64,000 nt of DNA from CAVQUE01 sp046290435 (lineage in GTDB: Bacteria > Actinomycetota > Acidimicrobiia > Acidimicrobiales > UBA8592), in contig JBKAGO010000071.1 of assembly GCA_046290435.1 (NCBI GenBank), positions 60,174 to 124,173 of the forward strand. The letters run 5' to 3'. Positions 32,453 through 41,080 of the stretch are shown piece by piece. The number at the start of each line of letters is the position of its first letter. The stretch's first letter is position 1. Made by a program: the position numbers and the translations under genes. A model generated the notes under the pieces. That model searched no databases and had not been told where the DNA came from. It was given only the letters and a program-made list of their open reading frames with translations.

Positions 32453-34147
32453 TCAGCGTTCGCAGTTGCGGTCGGTTCGGGTGCCGGAGCGGCAGGTGTC
32501 TCGTCCGGGGCCGCCATTGAGGGTGTCTCGTCCGGGGCCGCCGCGGAGGGTGTCGCGGCCGCGTTGGCCGAAGATGAGGTCGGCGCCGGCGCCGCCGCGG
32601 ATGATGTCGTTGCCGCGCCCGGCGAGGATGCAGTCGTTGCCGCCGCGAGCGATGATGCGGTCGTTGCCGCCTCTGGCGATGATGACGTCGGAGCCGGGGG
32701 TGCCGCGCAGGGTTTCGCTGTTGCGGGTGCCGCGGATGATGGTCGGGTTGGCGTCGACGTGGCCGCGGCACGCCCGCGGCACCGTCACCGACGGTGCCGG
32801 CGTCGGCGTCGCGGTGGGGGTTGGTGTGGGTGTCGGGGTGGGTGGGAATGGGGTGGGGTCGCACACGTCGCCGATGCCGTCGGCGTCGCTGTCGAGCTGA
32901 TCGGAGTTGGCGTCGTCGACACAGTTGTCGAAGGCGTCGATCACCTGATCGAGATCGGCATCGGGCGCCCCGCAGCCCTGGGGATCCCGGCACGCCACCA
33001 CCTTCAAAGCTCCGTTGGTTGCGTCGTGATAGCTGATGACCGGGTTGCCGTCGGCACCGATCGCTATCGAGGTCGAGGAGCCGACGACCTCTGGGCCGTC
33101 TGGGGCGGCGAACGTGGGTGAGGCGGTGCAGGTGGGATTGGTGCAGGCGGCGACCTTCACGTCAGTGTTGCTGAAGTCCCAGTAGCTGATGACGGGATTG
33201 TCGTCGGCGCCGATCGCAATGGAGTTGAACTCCCCGACGTCGCCGCTGCTGTCGGGGATGGTGATGGTGGCGGCGGTGCAGGTGGAGTCGGTGCAGGCGG
33301 CGACCTTCAGGTCGCGGTTGGTGAAGTCGTGGTAGCTGACGATGGGGTTGCCGTCTGCGCCGATCGCGATAGCCGTGGAGAAGCCGACGTTGTTGGCGGT
33401 GTCGAGGGTGGTGATGGTGGGTGAGGTGGTGCAGGTGGGGTTGGTGCAGGCGGCGACCTTGAGGTCACCGTTGGTGAAGTCGTGGTAGCTGATGACGGGG
33501 TTGCCGTCAGCGCCGATCGCGATGGAGAGGTACCAGCCGACGTTGTCGGTGGTGTCGAGGGTGGTGGTCGTGGCGGCACTGCAGGTGGGGTTGGTGCAGG
33601 CGGCGACCTTCAGGTCACCGTTGGTGAAGTCGAGGTAGCTGATGACGGGGTTGTTGTCGGCGCCGATCGCGATGGAGCTGAAAACCCCGACGTCGCCGAC
33701 GCTGTCGGGGGTCGTGATGGTGGCGGCACTGCAGGTGGGGTTGGTGCAGGCCGCGACCTTCAGGTCACCGTTGGTTGCGTCGTAGTAGCTGATGACGGGG
33801 TTGCCATCGGCGCCGATCGCAATGGAAGTGCGCTGTCCGACGTCGCCGCCGGCGTCGAGGGTGGTGATGGTGGCGGCACTGCAGGTGGGGTTGGTGCAGG
33901 CCGCGACCTTCAGGTCATCGTTGGTAGCGTCGTAGTAGCTGATGACGGGGTTGCCATCGGCGCCGATCGCGATCGACGTGAACAAGCCGACGTCGCCTGC
34001 GTCGTCGAGCGTGGTGACGGCATCGGGTGGCGCAGTCTGGGCGCTGCCGGTGCCGACGAGCGCAACAGTGGCGGCGGCGAGGGTGAGGCCGACGACAGCC
34101 GCGATGGCGGCGGGTGCGCAACGTCGGGTGGGGCGGGGCGCTGGCAT
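32453..34147 (-). CDS. Secreted repeat protein with seven ~52-residue repeats, thrombospondin-3 and RTX repeats
   Basis: A 564-residue exported protein. A signal peptide (about residues 1-37, ending near GSAQTA) is followed by seven copies of an about 52-residue unit built on SIAIGADGNPVISY and DLKVAACTNPTC, probably blades of a beta-propeller-like domain. Next come a thrombospondin type 3 segment (DADLDQVIDAFDNC and DSDADGIGDVCD), a proline/threonine linker, and at the C-terminus a set of RTX repeats such as IIARGGNDRIIARGGND with terminal cysteines. Both the TSP3 and RTX parts bind Ca2+. It is probably a surface or extracellular binding protein. No enzyme domain is visible. Confidence 0.88.
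   Translation of the reverse strand: MPAPRPTRRCAPAAIAAVVGLTLAAATVALVGTGSAQTAPPDAVTTLDDAGDVGLFTSIAIGADGNPVISYYDATNDDLKVAACTNPTCSAATITTLDAGGDVGQRTSIAIGADGNPVISYYDATNGDLKVAACTNPTCSAATITTPDSVGDVGVFSSIAIGADNNPVISYLDFTNGDLKVAACTNPTCSAATTTTLDTTDNVGWYLSIAIGADGNPVISYHDFTNGDLKVAACTNPTCTTSPTITTLDTANNVGFSTAIAIGADGNPIVSYHDFTNRDLKVAACTDSTCTAATITIPDSSGDVGEFNSIAIGADDNPVISYWDFSNTDVKVAACTNPTCTASPTFAAPDGPEVVGSSTSIAIGADGNPVISYHDATNGALKVVACRDPQGCGAPDADLDQVIDAFDNCVDDANSDQLDSDADGIGDVCDPTPFPPTPTPTPTPTATPTPAPSVTVPRACRGHVDANPTIIRGTRNSETLRGTPGSDVIIARGGNDRIIARGGNDCILAGRGNDIIRGGAGADLIFGQRGRDTLRGGPGRDTLNGGPGRDTCRSGTRTDRNCER
32990..33990 (-). repeat. Seven tandem ~156-bp coding repeats
   Basis: The beta-propeller-like part of the secreted protein is a DNA tandem repeat of about 156 bp. 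Adjacent units are very similar (for example the tcgtagtagctgatgacggg block at 33779 and 33929), so copy number could change by slippage or recombination. Confidence 0.85.
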
Positions 34148-34276
34148 CGGCTATCACGGTCCTCGAGCGGCAGGGGCGACGGTCGCCAAAGGGTAGGAGC
34201 CGACCGATTCGTGGCCGGGGATGGTCACGCCGGATGCCATCGCGCTCCGGCGCCCGTGGTCTGCGAGGATCGGGGC

Positions 34277-36097
34277 GTGAACCACGGCACCACCCTTCTC
34301 ACCAACGTCCTCGCCCGCGAGCGCTCCTCGCTCGACGGGGCATGGAACGTCATCGTCGACCCATACGAGATGGGCTACGTCGGCATCCTCGGATCCCGCA
34401 ACCCATGGGGCTTCTACCGCGACAAACGCCCCACACACCCCGCCGAGCGCATCGAGTACGACTTCGACGCATCGCCCACCCTCACCGTCCCCGGCGACTG
34501 GAACACCCAGGACGAGCGCCTCTTCTACTACGAAGGCACCATCTGGTACCGGCGCCGCATCCTCGTCGACGCCGCCGCTGCAGGCACCCGCCGATTCCTC
34601 CACATCGGCGCCGCCAACCACACCTCCCGGGTCTTCGTCGACGGCGAGGAGCTGGCCACCCACGTCGGCGGCTACGGGTCCTACGCCGTCGAGGTCACCG
34701 ACGCACTCGATGCCGGCGAACACTCCATCGTCATCCAGGTCGACAACCGCCGCGAGCCCGACCGCATCCCGGCCATGCGCTCGGACTGGTGGAACTTCGG
34801 CGGCCTCACCCGATCGGTCGACCTCGTCGCCGTCCCCGAGGTGTTCCTGCGCGACGCCTGGATCACCATGGCGCCCGACGGCCGCATCATCGGCGACGTC
34901 GTCGTCGACACCGGACCGGCGAGCGGCGCCCAGAGCGCCGGCCCCGACGCCCTGCCCGTCCGGCTCCGCCTGCCCGGCCTCGGCATCGACACCACCGTCA
35001 CCGGACCCTTCGAGCTCGACATCGACCCCGAACGCTGGCACCCCGGTCGGCCCGTCCTCCACGACGTCGAGTGGTCCGTCGGCGACGACACCATCACCGA
35101 TCGAGTCGGGTTCCGCACCGTCGCCGTCGACGGCACCGACATCGTCGTCAACGGCCGGCGCACGTTCCTGCGCGGCATCGCCGTCCACGCCGAAGGACCC
35201 ACCGGTGGGCGCCGGGCCCACGGACCCGACGACGCCGACACCCTGCTCGGCTGGGCACGCGACCTCGGCGCCAACTTCGTCCGCCTCGCCCACTACCAAC
35301 ACGACGAACACATGGTGCGGGCCTGCGACCGCCTCGGCCTACTCGCCTGGGCCGAGCTGCCCGTCTACTGGGACATCGCCTTCGACGACCCAGCCGTACT
35401 CGACAACGCCCGCAGCCAGCTCGACGAGCTCGTCGCGCGCGACCGCAGCCGTGCTGCGGTGATCTTCTGGTCGGTCGCCAACGAGACGCTGCCAGGCCCC
35501 GACCGCGACGCCTTCCTCGGCGCACTCGTCGAACACGCCCGCCACCTCGACCCGACCCGCCTTGTCAGCGCCGCGCTGCTGACCCTGCCGTCGGGCGGCA
35601 CCGACCACGACATCGACCACGACATCGACGACGCCCTCGGCGAGGTCGTCGATGTCGTCGCCGTCAACCAGTACCTCGGCTGGTACTACGGCGACCGCCA
35701 CGCCATCGCCGAGCACCGCTGGCACTCCCGCTTCGCGAAGCCCATCGTGTTCACCGAGTTCGGCGCCGGGGCCAAGGCCGGCAACCACGGCAGCGCCGAC
35801 GCCATCTGGACCGAGGAGTTCCAGGCCGCCATCTACCGGGGCCAGGTCGAGATGATCCGCCGCAACCGCAGCGGCACCGTCGGTCCCGACGGGCGGCCCA
35901 ACGAGGTCGCCGGGCTGTCCCCGTGGATCCTCAAGGACTTCCGGGCACCGGTGCGGGTGCTCCCGGGCATCCAGGACGGCTACAACCGCAAGGGCCTGCT
36001 CAGCGAGGAAGGCGAACGCAAGCTCGCCTTCGAGGTGCTCGCCGCCTTCTACGCCGACATCGAACGCTCCGAAGTCGATCCGCAGCCGGGGGCATAG
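34277..36097 (+). CDS. Glycoside hydrolase family 2 (beta-glucuronidase/galactosidase-like)
   Basis: A 606-residue GH2 enzyme. The sugar-binding domain (WYRRRILVD, HVGGYGSYAVEVT) is followed by an immunoglobulin-like domain and a TIM barrel. The acid/base motif is NE at N402-E403 (SVANETLPG), and the nucleophile is E494 in VFTEFGAG, both as in beta-glucuronidases. The family removes beta-linked glucuronic acid, galactose or mannose from glycans; which sugar cannot be fixed from sequence alone. The GTG at 34277 begins just before the first conserved strand. There is no signal peptide, so it acts in the cytoplasm on imported sugars. No sugar transporter is next to it. Confidence 0.9.
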   Translation: MNHGTTLLTNVLARERSSLDGAWNVIVDPYEMGYVGILGSRNPWGFYRDKRPTHPAERIEYDFDASPTLTVPGDWNTQDERLFYYEGTIWYRRRILVDAAAAGTRRFLHIGAANHTSRVFVDGEELATHVGGYGSYAVEVTDALDAGEHSIVIQVDNRREPDRIPAMRSDWWNFGGLTRSVDLVAVPEVFLRDAWITMAPDGRIIGDVVVDTGPASGAQSAGPDALPVRLRLPGLGIDTTVTGPFELDIDPERWHPGRPVLHDVEWSVGDDTITDRVGFRTVAVDGTDIVVNGRRTFLRGIAVHAEGPTGGRRAHGPDDADTLLGWARDLGANFVRLAHYQHDEHMVRACDRLGLLAWAELPVYWDIAFDDPAVLDNARSQLDELVARDRSRAAVIFWSVANETLPGPDRDAFLGALVEHARHLDPTRLVSAALLTLPSGGTDHDIDHDIDDALGEVVDVVAVNQYLGWYYGDRHAIAEHRWHSRFAKPIVFTEFGAGAKAGNHGSADAIWTEEFQAAIYRGQVEMIRRNRSGTVGPDGRPNEVAGLSPWILKDFRAPVRVLPGIQDGYNRKGLLSEEGERKLAFEVLAAFYADIERSEVDPQPGA

Positions 36098-36203
36098 CCC
36101 GCCGCGCACCGGGACAACGAGCCACGGCGACGCCTGGATCCCTGCTACTGCCTCGAGGATCCGCACGCCTCCGAGAGGACACCTGCAGCGACGCGCCCGA
36201 AGC

Positions 36204-36473
36204 TCAGCGGTGGAGGTTCTTCTCGGTCTCGCCGATGAAGCCGGTGATGTCGGTCCGTTTGCCGAACATGGCGTCGGCCTCGTCGAAGTACAGGATCGAG
36301 CCGATGCGGGCGCTGAACGGACTGCGCTGCTGGCCGGCGAAGCCGAACCCCGTCACCTCGTCATCAACCGCAGCATCGAAGACGGCCATGAGGGCGGCCG
36401 ACTCCGCGTCGGTCAGCTCGAGGCCGTCCAGCTTGCGGCCCAGCGATGCGACGTCGGCTGCGGTGTAGTCCAT
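36204..36473 (-). CDS. Small protein with a [DE]xVxGF motif
   Basis: An 89-residue protein starting MDYTAADVASLGRKLDGLEL, preceded by AGGAGA. The first 45 residues form a helix-rich segment with ADVASL-KL-L-L and ESAALMAVFD, ending DDEVTGFGFAG. The same layout is seen in the 93-residue protein at 39363-39644, so they are probably related. The remainder is hydrophilic with FSARIGSILYFDEADAMFG. No enzyme homology. It could be a small regulator or a peptide precursor. Confidence 0.6.
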   Translation of the reverse strand: MDYTAADVASLGRKLDGLELTDAESAALMAVFDAAVDDEVTGFGFAGQQRSPFSARIGSILYFDEADAMFGKRTDITGFIGETEKNLHR

Positions 36474-36627
36474 GGGTTCTCCTCGGTCGTCCGATACTCA
36501 GACGTCGCCACTCTGCCACCGTTACGCAGGCGCCCGCCCGAAGAGCCCGCCCGGACGTAGACGCTCACCGGACGGTGACCGTCGGCGGGCGCGGCAGCCG
36601 CCTGCGCCCGCCGAGCGGCACAGAGGC

Positions 36628-37332
36628 TCAGGAGTCGTCGCTCTCCTCGATGTCGAACAGCTCGTCCTTGACGAGGCTGCGCTCGACCCGGCTGCGCGAG
36701 CGGTGCGCGTACACCGCGTCGGCGGCCAGCGTCACCGCACTCTGCACGCCCTGGACCGAGGCCTCGAAGTCACGGACGTTGCCCTTCTTCATCTGCATCG
36801 AGGCGCCGGTGGCGAAGCTGTCCTGGTTGGCGCCCAGGAACAGCACCGTCCAACCCGCCTTCTGCCGGGCGTCGAGCAGCTTCGAGATGCGCGCCGCGGT
36901 GTAGTCGGTGCTGGCGTTCTCGTGACCGTCGGTGATGATCACCAGGACCTGATCCTCGTCGGCCAGTTCCGCGACGCGGGCGTCGAGGCGTTCGACGGCA
37001 CGGCCGATGGCGTCGAGCAGCGGCGTCCCGCCGCGGGGCTCGTAGTCGTCCTCGGTGAGGTCGATGACCTCGGCGATGGGCACCCCGTCGACCACGAGCC
37101 GGAACGGCTCCTGGCTGTCGAAGTCGACCAGCGACAACCGCAGGATCCCGGGGTGAGCCCGCTGCTTGGCCAGGAACCCGTTGATGGCATCGACGGTCGC
37201 CGCCGCGATCGGGCCCATGCTGCCGGAACGGTCGAGCACGATCTGCACGTGCACCTCGTCGTCGGCTGCGGCCGCCGCTGCCGCCTCGGGCTCGGTCTTC
37301 GGGTCAGGCTTCGACGTGGGTTGGTCGGTCAT
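36628..37332 (-). CDS. VWA domain protein
   Basis: A 234-residue soluble protein. After an alanine-rich N-terminus it has a von Willebrand factor A domain with an intact MIDAS metal site: DRSGSM (D34, S36, S38), a threonine in RGGTPLL and an aspartate in IITDGHEN. VWA domains bind a metal and a protein partner, and bacterial ones often assist AAA+ MoxR-like ATPases. None is adjacent. GAGGAG precedes the ATG. The closing segment is charged (SRSRVERSLVKDELFDIEE). Function unknown. Confidence 0.88.
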   Translation of the reverse strand: MTDQPTSKPDPKTEPEAAAAAAADDEVHVQIVLDRSGSMGPIAAATVDAINGFLAKQRAHPGILRLSLVDFDSQEPFRLVVDGVPIAEVIDLTEDDYEPRGGTPLLDAIGRAVERLDARVAELADEDQVLVIITDGHENASTDYTAARISKLLDARQKAGWTVLFLGANQDSFATGASMQMKKGNVRDFEASVQGVQSAVTLAADAVYAHRSRSRVERSLVKDELFDIEESDDS

Positions 37333-37398
37333 GGGTTACTCCTCGGGATCCGCCTACACCCACAGGTAACGGCCGGCCGTGACAAGCGCCGGGCCGGT

Positions 37399-37710
37399 TC
37401 ACCAATCGGCGGCGAGGTCGAAGCGAACGCTGATGAGGTCGACGGTCCCATCGGTCGTGAGCACACCGGTGACGAGAACTCGGGGAACCAGCGACCCGAC
37501 GCTGAGAACGGCTCGATAGTCGGGTCGATCGGGGATCGGGGTCATCAACTCATCGAATGACGTTGCGAAGCGCTCCGCGATCGGGGGGAGATCGACGAGC
37601 AGGAAGTCGGTCGCCGACGGCTCGCCGTTGGGGCCACGTTCGTCTGGGAGCTGCTGGTCGAGTAGCTCGAGAAATCGCTCGTCGACCCTCACGGGCCGGC
37701 GCCCGCTCAC
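37399..37710 (-). CDS. Toxin-like small protein of a two-gene pair
   Basis: A 103-residue protein. The GTG start overlaps the preceding stop by GTGA. The N-terminal VRVDERFLELLDQQLP and the later pair of strands (RAVLSVGSLVPRVLVTGVL, TVDLISVRFDL) resemble RelE/ParE-type beta-sheet toxins in arrangement, but the similarity is weak. Its place directly after a 75-residue acidic gene fits the antitoxin-then-toxin order. RNase or gyrase activity is not shown. Confidence 0.55.
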   Translation of the reverse strand: MSGRRPVRVDERFLELLDQQLPDERGPNGEPSATDFLLVDLPPIAERFATSFDELMTPIPDRPDYRAVLSVGSLVPRVLVTGVLTTDGTVDLISVRFDLAADW

Positions 37711-37934
37711 TGAGCGGCGTCGCGGGCTTCGGTGTCGGCGATGTGGGCGCGAATGTCGACCCGTGATTGCTCGAGCAGATCCGGCGGTACTCGGTCGAGG
37801 TCGGTCACGATGCCTGCGTGGACGACCTCGTGGCGCTCGTTGGGTGTCATCGCCAGGAGCTCATCGGCGGTCCAGATCCTGCCTTCGGGCATGGGAGTCA
37901 CGATAGTCACCTTCGGTTGCTGCGTTGTCGCCAT
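37707..37934 (-). CDS. Antitoxin-like small protein of a two-gene pair
   Basis: A 75-residue protein (start MATTQQPKVTIVTPMPEG). The WTADELLAMTPNERHEVVHAG segment resembles an N-terminal DNA-binding or wrapping part, and the charged C-terminus (LEQSRVDIRAHIADTE) could wrap a toxin. It overlaps the following gene by GTGA. An ATG 21 bp further upstream is possible. Assignment as antitoxin is inferred from size and order. Confidence 0.55.
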   Translation of the reverse strand: MATTQQPKVTIVTPMPEGRIWTADELLAMTPNERHEVVHAGIVTDLDRVPPDLLEQSRVDIRAHIADTEARDAAQ

Positions 37935-38013
37935 GATGCCGACTGGGTCTGACAACGGCCGAGAATGTGATCACGGCCGCCCACGCGACCACCAAGACCC
38001 CTACGGAGCAGCG

Positions 38014-38502
38014 ATGAACACCTACACCCCGAACCCGTCCCTCGACCTCGTCCTCGAACGCACCGTCTCCGTCTCACCCGACCGCGTCTGGGCGGCGTGG
38101 ACCGACCCCGAACTGCTCAAGCAGTGGTTCACCCCCGCGCCGTGGCGCACGGTCGCCGCCGACCTCGACGTCCGACCCGGCGGCCGCTTCGACACCACCA
38201 TGGAATCGCCCGACGGCGAGCAGTACCCCAACGCCGGCTGCTACATCCAGGTCGAACCCGGGCGCCTGCTCGTGTTCACCAGCGTCATGACCGAGGACTT
38301 CCGCCCGGTCCCGCCCGCCAACGGCGCCGACGACATGCCCTTCACCGGCCGGATCGAGATCGCCCCCGGCCCCGACGGCGGCACCCACTACCGGGCCATC
38401 GCCATCCACGCCGACGAGGCCGGCTGCACCCGACACGCCGAGATGGGCTTCGCCGACGGCTGGGGTGCGGCCCTCGACCAACTCGTCGCACTGATGAGCT
38501 GA
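38014..38502 (+). CDS. SRPBCC (AHSA1-like) family protein
   Basis: A 162-residue START-like protein. LVLERTVSVSPDRVWAAWTD and PELLKQWFTPAPW are the typical opening of AHSA1/SRPBCC proteins, and the final helix contains GFADGWGAALDQL. These proteins form a helix-grip fold that binds hydrophobic ligands; roles range from stress response to enzyme cofactor handling. GGAG lies at good spacing before the ATG. No catalytic residue can be named. It is monocistronic between convergent - strand genes. Confidence 0.9.
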   Translation: MNTYTPNPSLDLVLERTVSVSPDRVWAAWTDPELLKQWFTPAPWRTVAADLDVRPGGRFDTTMESPDGEQYPNAGCYIQVEPGRLLVFTSVMTEDFRPVPPANGADDMPFTGRIEIAPGPDGGTHYRAIAIHADEAGCTRHAEMGFADGWGAALDQLVALMS

Positions 38503-38541
38503 CCGGTCCGGCGGGCACCCCCGCCCTGCAGTCGCCGGCTG

Positions 38542-39366
38542 TCAGCCGAGCTCGAGGGTCAGGCAGTGAACGCCACCGCCGGCCTTGACGAGCTCGGAGA
38601 CATCCACGGCCTCGTAGCGGAAGCCCAGCGCCTCGACACGGCGCCGGGTGCATGCGCCCACCGGCGGACCGATCACGACGTCGCCGGCGACCAGCACGTT
38701 GCAGGCCAGGCCGTTGGCCTCGTCCGGCGCGATCTCGATCACCGGCCGCCCCGCGAACACCTCACGCCATGCCGCATCGGTGCGGTCGTAGCCCGCCAAG
38801 GCCTCGGGATGGACGAGCCATCCGCGCCCGCCGAGATCCGCGAGCGCCATGTCCAGATGGGGCCAGCGGCCGCCCGCCAGCGGCACACCGATCGCGGTGC
38901 GGCCGGTGCGGACCTTCAACGCGTCGACCGCGGCCCGCAGCGACGAAGTCGGCTCGCCGCACAGGCCCACCAGCAGGCGGCCGTGATGGTCCGCCATCAC
39001 GTTGCCGCCGTCGAGAGCCGGCAGCGGCCCGTCGGCGAGGTCGATGCCCGACGAACGCAACATGCGCGCGAACGAGGGCGGCTCCAGCAACCCCCGGAGC
39101 CCTGCGGGACGCAGCAGCACGAGCGAGCCGTCGATCGCCAGACCGAGATCGCGGACGAAGGTCGTCGACCGTGCCAGGAGCCCCGGTTCGAGCACCAGCA
39201 CCTCGCCGACGCAGCGCTCGACCGCCTCACGCAGCATGTCCCACTGCGCACAGGCGGCGTTCACATCGAGGGGCGCGCCGTCATCCCAGCACAGCTCCGA
39301 CGGCAGTCCCGGCAGCCGGTGCGGCGAACCCATGATCATCGCCGGCAACGCCGCGGTGACGCTCAC
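38542..39366 (-). CDS. Dimethylarginine dimethylaminohydrolase-like amidinohydrolase
   Basis: A 274-residue protein of the pentein superfamily. TFVRDLG, LDGGNVM (D119, G120, G121, N122), PHLDM (H170) and the C-terminal GGGVHCLTLEL with nucleophile C268 match dimethylarginine dimethylaminohydrolase. That enzyme hydrolyses methylated arginines to citrulline plus dimethylamine; related penteins act on arginine or other guanidines. The GTG start overlaps the stop of the 93-residue gene upstream by GTGA, so the two are made together. Whether the substrate is free dimethylarginine or a peptide side chain is unknown. Confidence 0.85.
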   Translation of the reverse strand: MSVTAALPAMIMGSPHRLPGLPSELCWDDGAPLDVNAACAQWDMLREAVERCVGEVLVLEPGLLARSTTFVRDLGLAIDGSLVLLRPAGLRGLLEPPSFARMLRSSGIDLADGPLPALDGGNVMADHHGRLLVGLCGEPTSSLRAAVDALKVRTGRTAIGVPLAGGRWPHLDMALADLGGRGWLVHPEALAGYDRTDAAWREVFAGRPVIEIAPDEANGLACNVLVAGDVVIGPPVGACTRRRVEALGFRYEAVDVSELVKAGGGVHCLTLELG

Positions 39367-39644
39367 AGGCGCCGGGGGCCGCCCGTGCCGGGATCGGACT
39401 TGGCGCCGATGGTCCAGGCGCCATCGCGGAGGCCGAAGACCGGGACTCCCTGGGCCCGGAGGCTCGTCAGCCGGCTGCCGAGCAGACCACCGACATCCAG
39501 ACCGCCGGCGAACCCAGCGACCTCGTCGGCCACGAGCTCCCGCAGCGCCGCCTGCTCACGTGCGTTCAGGTCCAGGGCGGCCAGCTTCTCCGCCAGCGAG
39601 GCGATGTCGGCTTCGTCGAACGCTTCATCTCGGTGCTCTTCCAT
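39363..39644 (-). CDS. Small protein with a [DE]xVxGF motif, coupled to the DDAH-like gene
   Basis: A 93-residue protein (start MEEHRDEAFDEADIASL; a GTG at 39671 is an alternative). The first half has EADIASLAEKLAALDLN-REQAALRELV and ends VADEVAGFAGG, the same layout as the 89-residue protein at 36204-36473. The second half is basic and glycine-rich with a Trp. Its stop overlaps the start of the DDAH-like gene. The layout, a helical leader, a conserved motif and a variable glycine-rich end beside a modifying-type enzyme, resembles a peptide precursor, but this is inference. Confidence 0.6.
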   Translation of the reverse strand: MEEHRDEAFDEADIASLAEKLAALDLNAREQAALRELVADEVAGFAGGLDVGGLLGSRLTSLRAQGVPVFGLRDGAWTIGAKSDPGTGGPRRL

Positions 39645-39674
39645 GGATGGCCGGACGAGCGCGCCGTGCACCGG

Positions 39675-40349
39675 TTACGACCCCGTCCCTGCCACTGGGG
39701 GGAACCGGCGCACGATCGGCCGGCCCGGCTCGTCGGTCTCGCGCGCCCGAAGCGCCTCGTCGTGCACCACGAGGTCCCGGGGGCCGGCTTCGATCAGCGC
39801 CGCGATCTCGTGCTCGCCGAGGGGTCGGAAGCCGCAGACGTCGACACCGACGTTGATCATGCGGCCGTGCTGCGCCCACTTCTCGTGGACATGGCCGTGC
39901 ACCAGCCACCGGCCGGTGTCCACCGGACGTTCGTCGACGAACCGGTCGTGTTCGTGGCTGTCGCCCCGGTAGGGGAAGTGGCACAGCAGCACCGACCGGC
40001 CGCCGATCGTCACCTCGGCCGTGCCCTGCACGACCTCGTCGAAGCCGGCGAGGAGGTAGCGCTCGGTCCAGCCCTCGGCCCGCCGCCCGTTGCCGACCCA
40101 GCAGCGATCGTGGTTGCCGGCCAGCAGGATCTTGTGACCGACCAGCTCGCCGGCGATCGGCAGGGTCTCGGCGATGGTGCCCATGGCGAAGTCGCCGACC
40201 ACCCACACCGTGTCGTCGTCGCCGACCGTTGCGTTCCAGTTGTCGACGAGGGCGCGGTTCATCTCGTCGACGCCCGCGAAGGGGCGGTCGCAGTAGTCGA
40301 TGATGTTGCGGTGGCCGACGTGCAGATCGGCCGTGAACCACGTCGCCAT
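39675..40349 (-). CDS. Metallophosphoesterase
   Basis: A 224-residue calcineurin-like phosphoesterase. The five metal-binding blocks are present: ADLHVGH (D8, H10), VGDFAMG, GNHDR, CHFPYRG and HGHVH. The family hydrolyses phosphomonoesters or diesters using a two-metal site. The substrate cannot be inferred. GGGAG precedes the ATG. It lies upstream of the small protein/DDAH-like pair on the same strand with a gap of only about 30 bp to the small gene, so the three may share a transcript. Confidence 0.92.
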   Translation of the reverse strand: MATWFTADLHVGHRNIIDYCDRPFAGVDEMNRALVDNWNATVGDDDTVWVVGDFAMGTIAETLPIAGELVGHKILLAGNHDRCWVGNGRRAEGWTERYLLAGFDEVVQGTAEVTIGGRSVLLCHFPYRGDSHEHDRFVDERPVDTGRWLVHGHVHEKWAQHGRMINVGVDVCGFRPLGEHEIAALIEAGPRDLVVHDEALRARETDEPGRPIVRRFPPVAGTGS

Positions 40350-40433
40350 GACTCCCAGGATGGCAGCTCGTGCCGACCTACCGGCCCGCGATCACGTGGT
40401 GGGTGGCCGCCGGGTCGATCGACGGCTCATCCC

Positions 40434-40904
40434 TCAGTTGTTGAGGATGGACGGCCCACCCCCGACGCTGCCTTTGAATTCGGCCTTTACGCCGAACGAG
40501 ATCGAGACGAACTGAGCCATGCCGGCCGTCATCGCTTTGGTCACCCCCGTGCCACCCGAACCCGACGTTCCCCCTCCCTGGTGGATCGTGCAGGTCGCAC
40601 CGCCGGCGGACACGATGCCGCCACCGCCGATGTCCGGGTAGGGGATCGGGCTGGTGTAGCCGCTGACCTCGGCGTCGTGGAGTTCGCCGAGCGCCGCTGC
40701 TGCAGCGGGTTCGAGCACGACCGTGACCCCGCCGAGGTCGTGGTCGAGGCCGGTGACCTCGGCCAGAACCTGCGTGAGGACCGCAGCCGGGTCGGCGATC
40801 ACGGCCGCCGCGAACGCCGGATCCTCGGTGACACGGACGCCGAGGATCGCCTCGACTTCTGCAATCGTGTCGGGATCGATCGTAGGTACACCTTCGGTTT
40901 CCAT
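40434..40904 (-). CDS. Possible NHLP-leader-type peptide or secreted glycine-rich protein
   Basis: A 156-residue protein starting METEGVPTIDPDTIAEVEAI, with GGGAG before the ATG. Residues 1-65 are acidic and helical, with TEDPAFAAAVIADPAAVLT and VTVVLEP, which resembles the nitrile-hydratase-like leader (NHLP) used by some RiPP precursors. EVSGY follows, then a glycine-rich region with one cysteine (ATCTIHQGGGTSGSGG). No YcaO, dehydrogenase or transporter gene is adjacent. An unmodified small protein is equally possible; confidence in the NHLP reading is low. Confidence 0.5.
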   Translation of the reverse strand: METEGVPTIDPDTIAEVEAILGVRVTEDPAFAAAVIADPAAVLTQVLAEVTGLDHDLGGVTVVLEPAAAAALGELHDAEVSGYTSPIPYPDIGGGGIVSAGGATCTIHQGGGTSGSGGTGVTKAMTAGMAQFVSISFGVKAEFKGSVGGGPSILNN

Positions 40905-41068
40905 CGCATCTCCCTCGTCATGCCCGGGGCCCGGGCAACGCACATCCGGACGCCGTGCAACGACGACGGTTATGGCGCGGGCCGCTGCGACGGAAGTCGT
41001 CGATGAGGCGGTCGTCGACTGTCCCATCGGTAACTGCTCCGGAAGGTCCGAGCGAGGTGGCTGACCCC

Positions 41069-41074
41069 TATTGT
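41069..41074 (+). promoter_or_regulatory. Candidate -10 element (TATTGT)
   Basis: TATTGT ends 6 nt before the ATG at 41081. No ribosome-binding site is seen in between, so a leaderless transcript is likely. No good -35 hexamer is seen at the expected distance. Confidence 0.4.
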
Positions 41075-41080
41075 CGTCGG

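Noticed and set aside
32990..33990. Possible CRISPR array because of regular repeats
   Set aside because: The repeats are 156 bp, in frame, and encode conserved protein units with no spacers.
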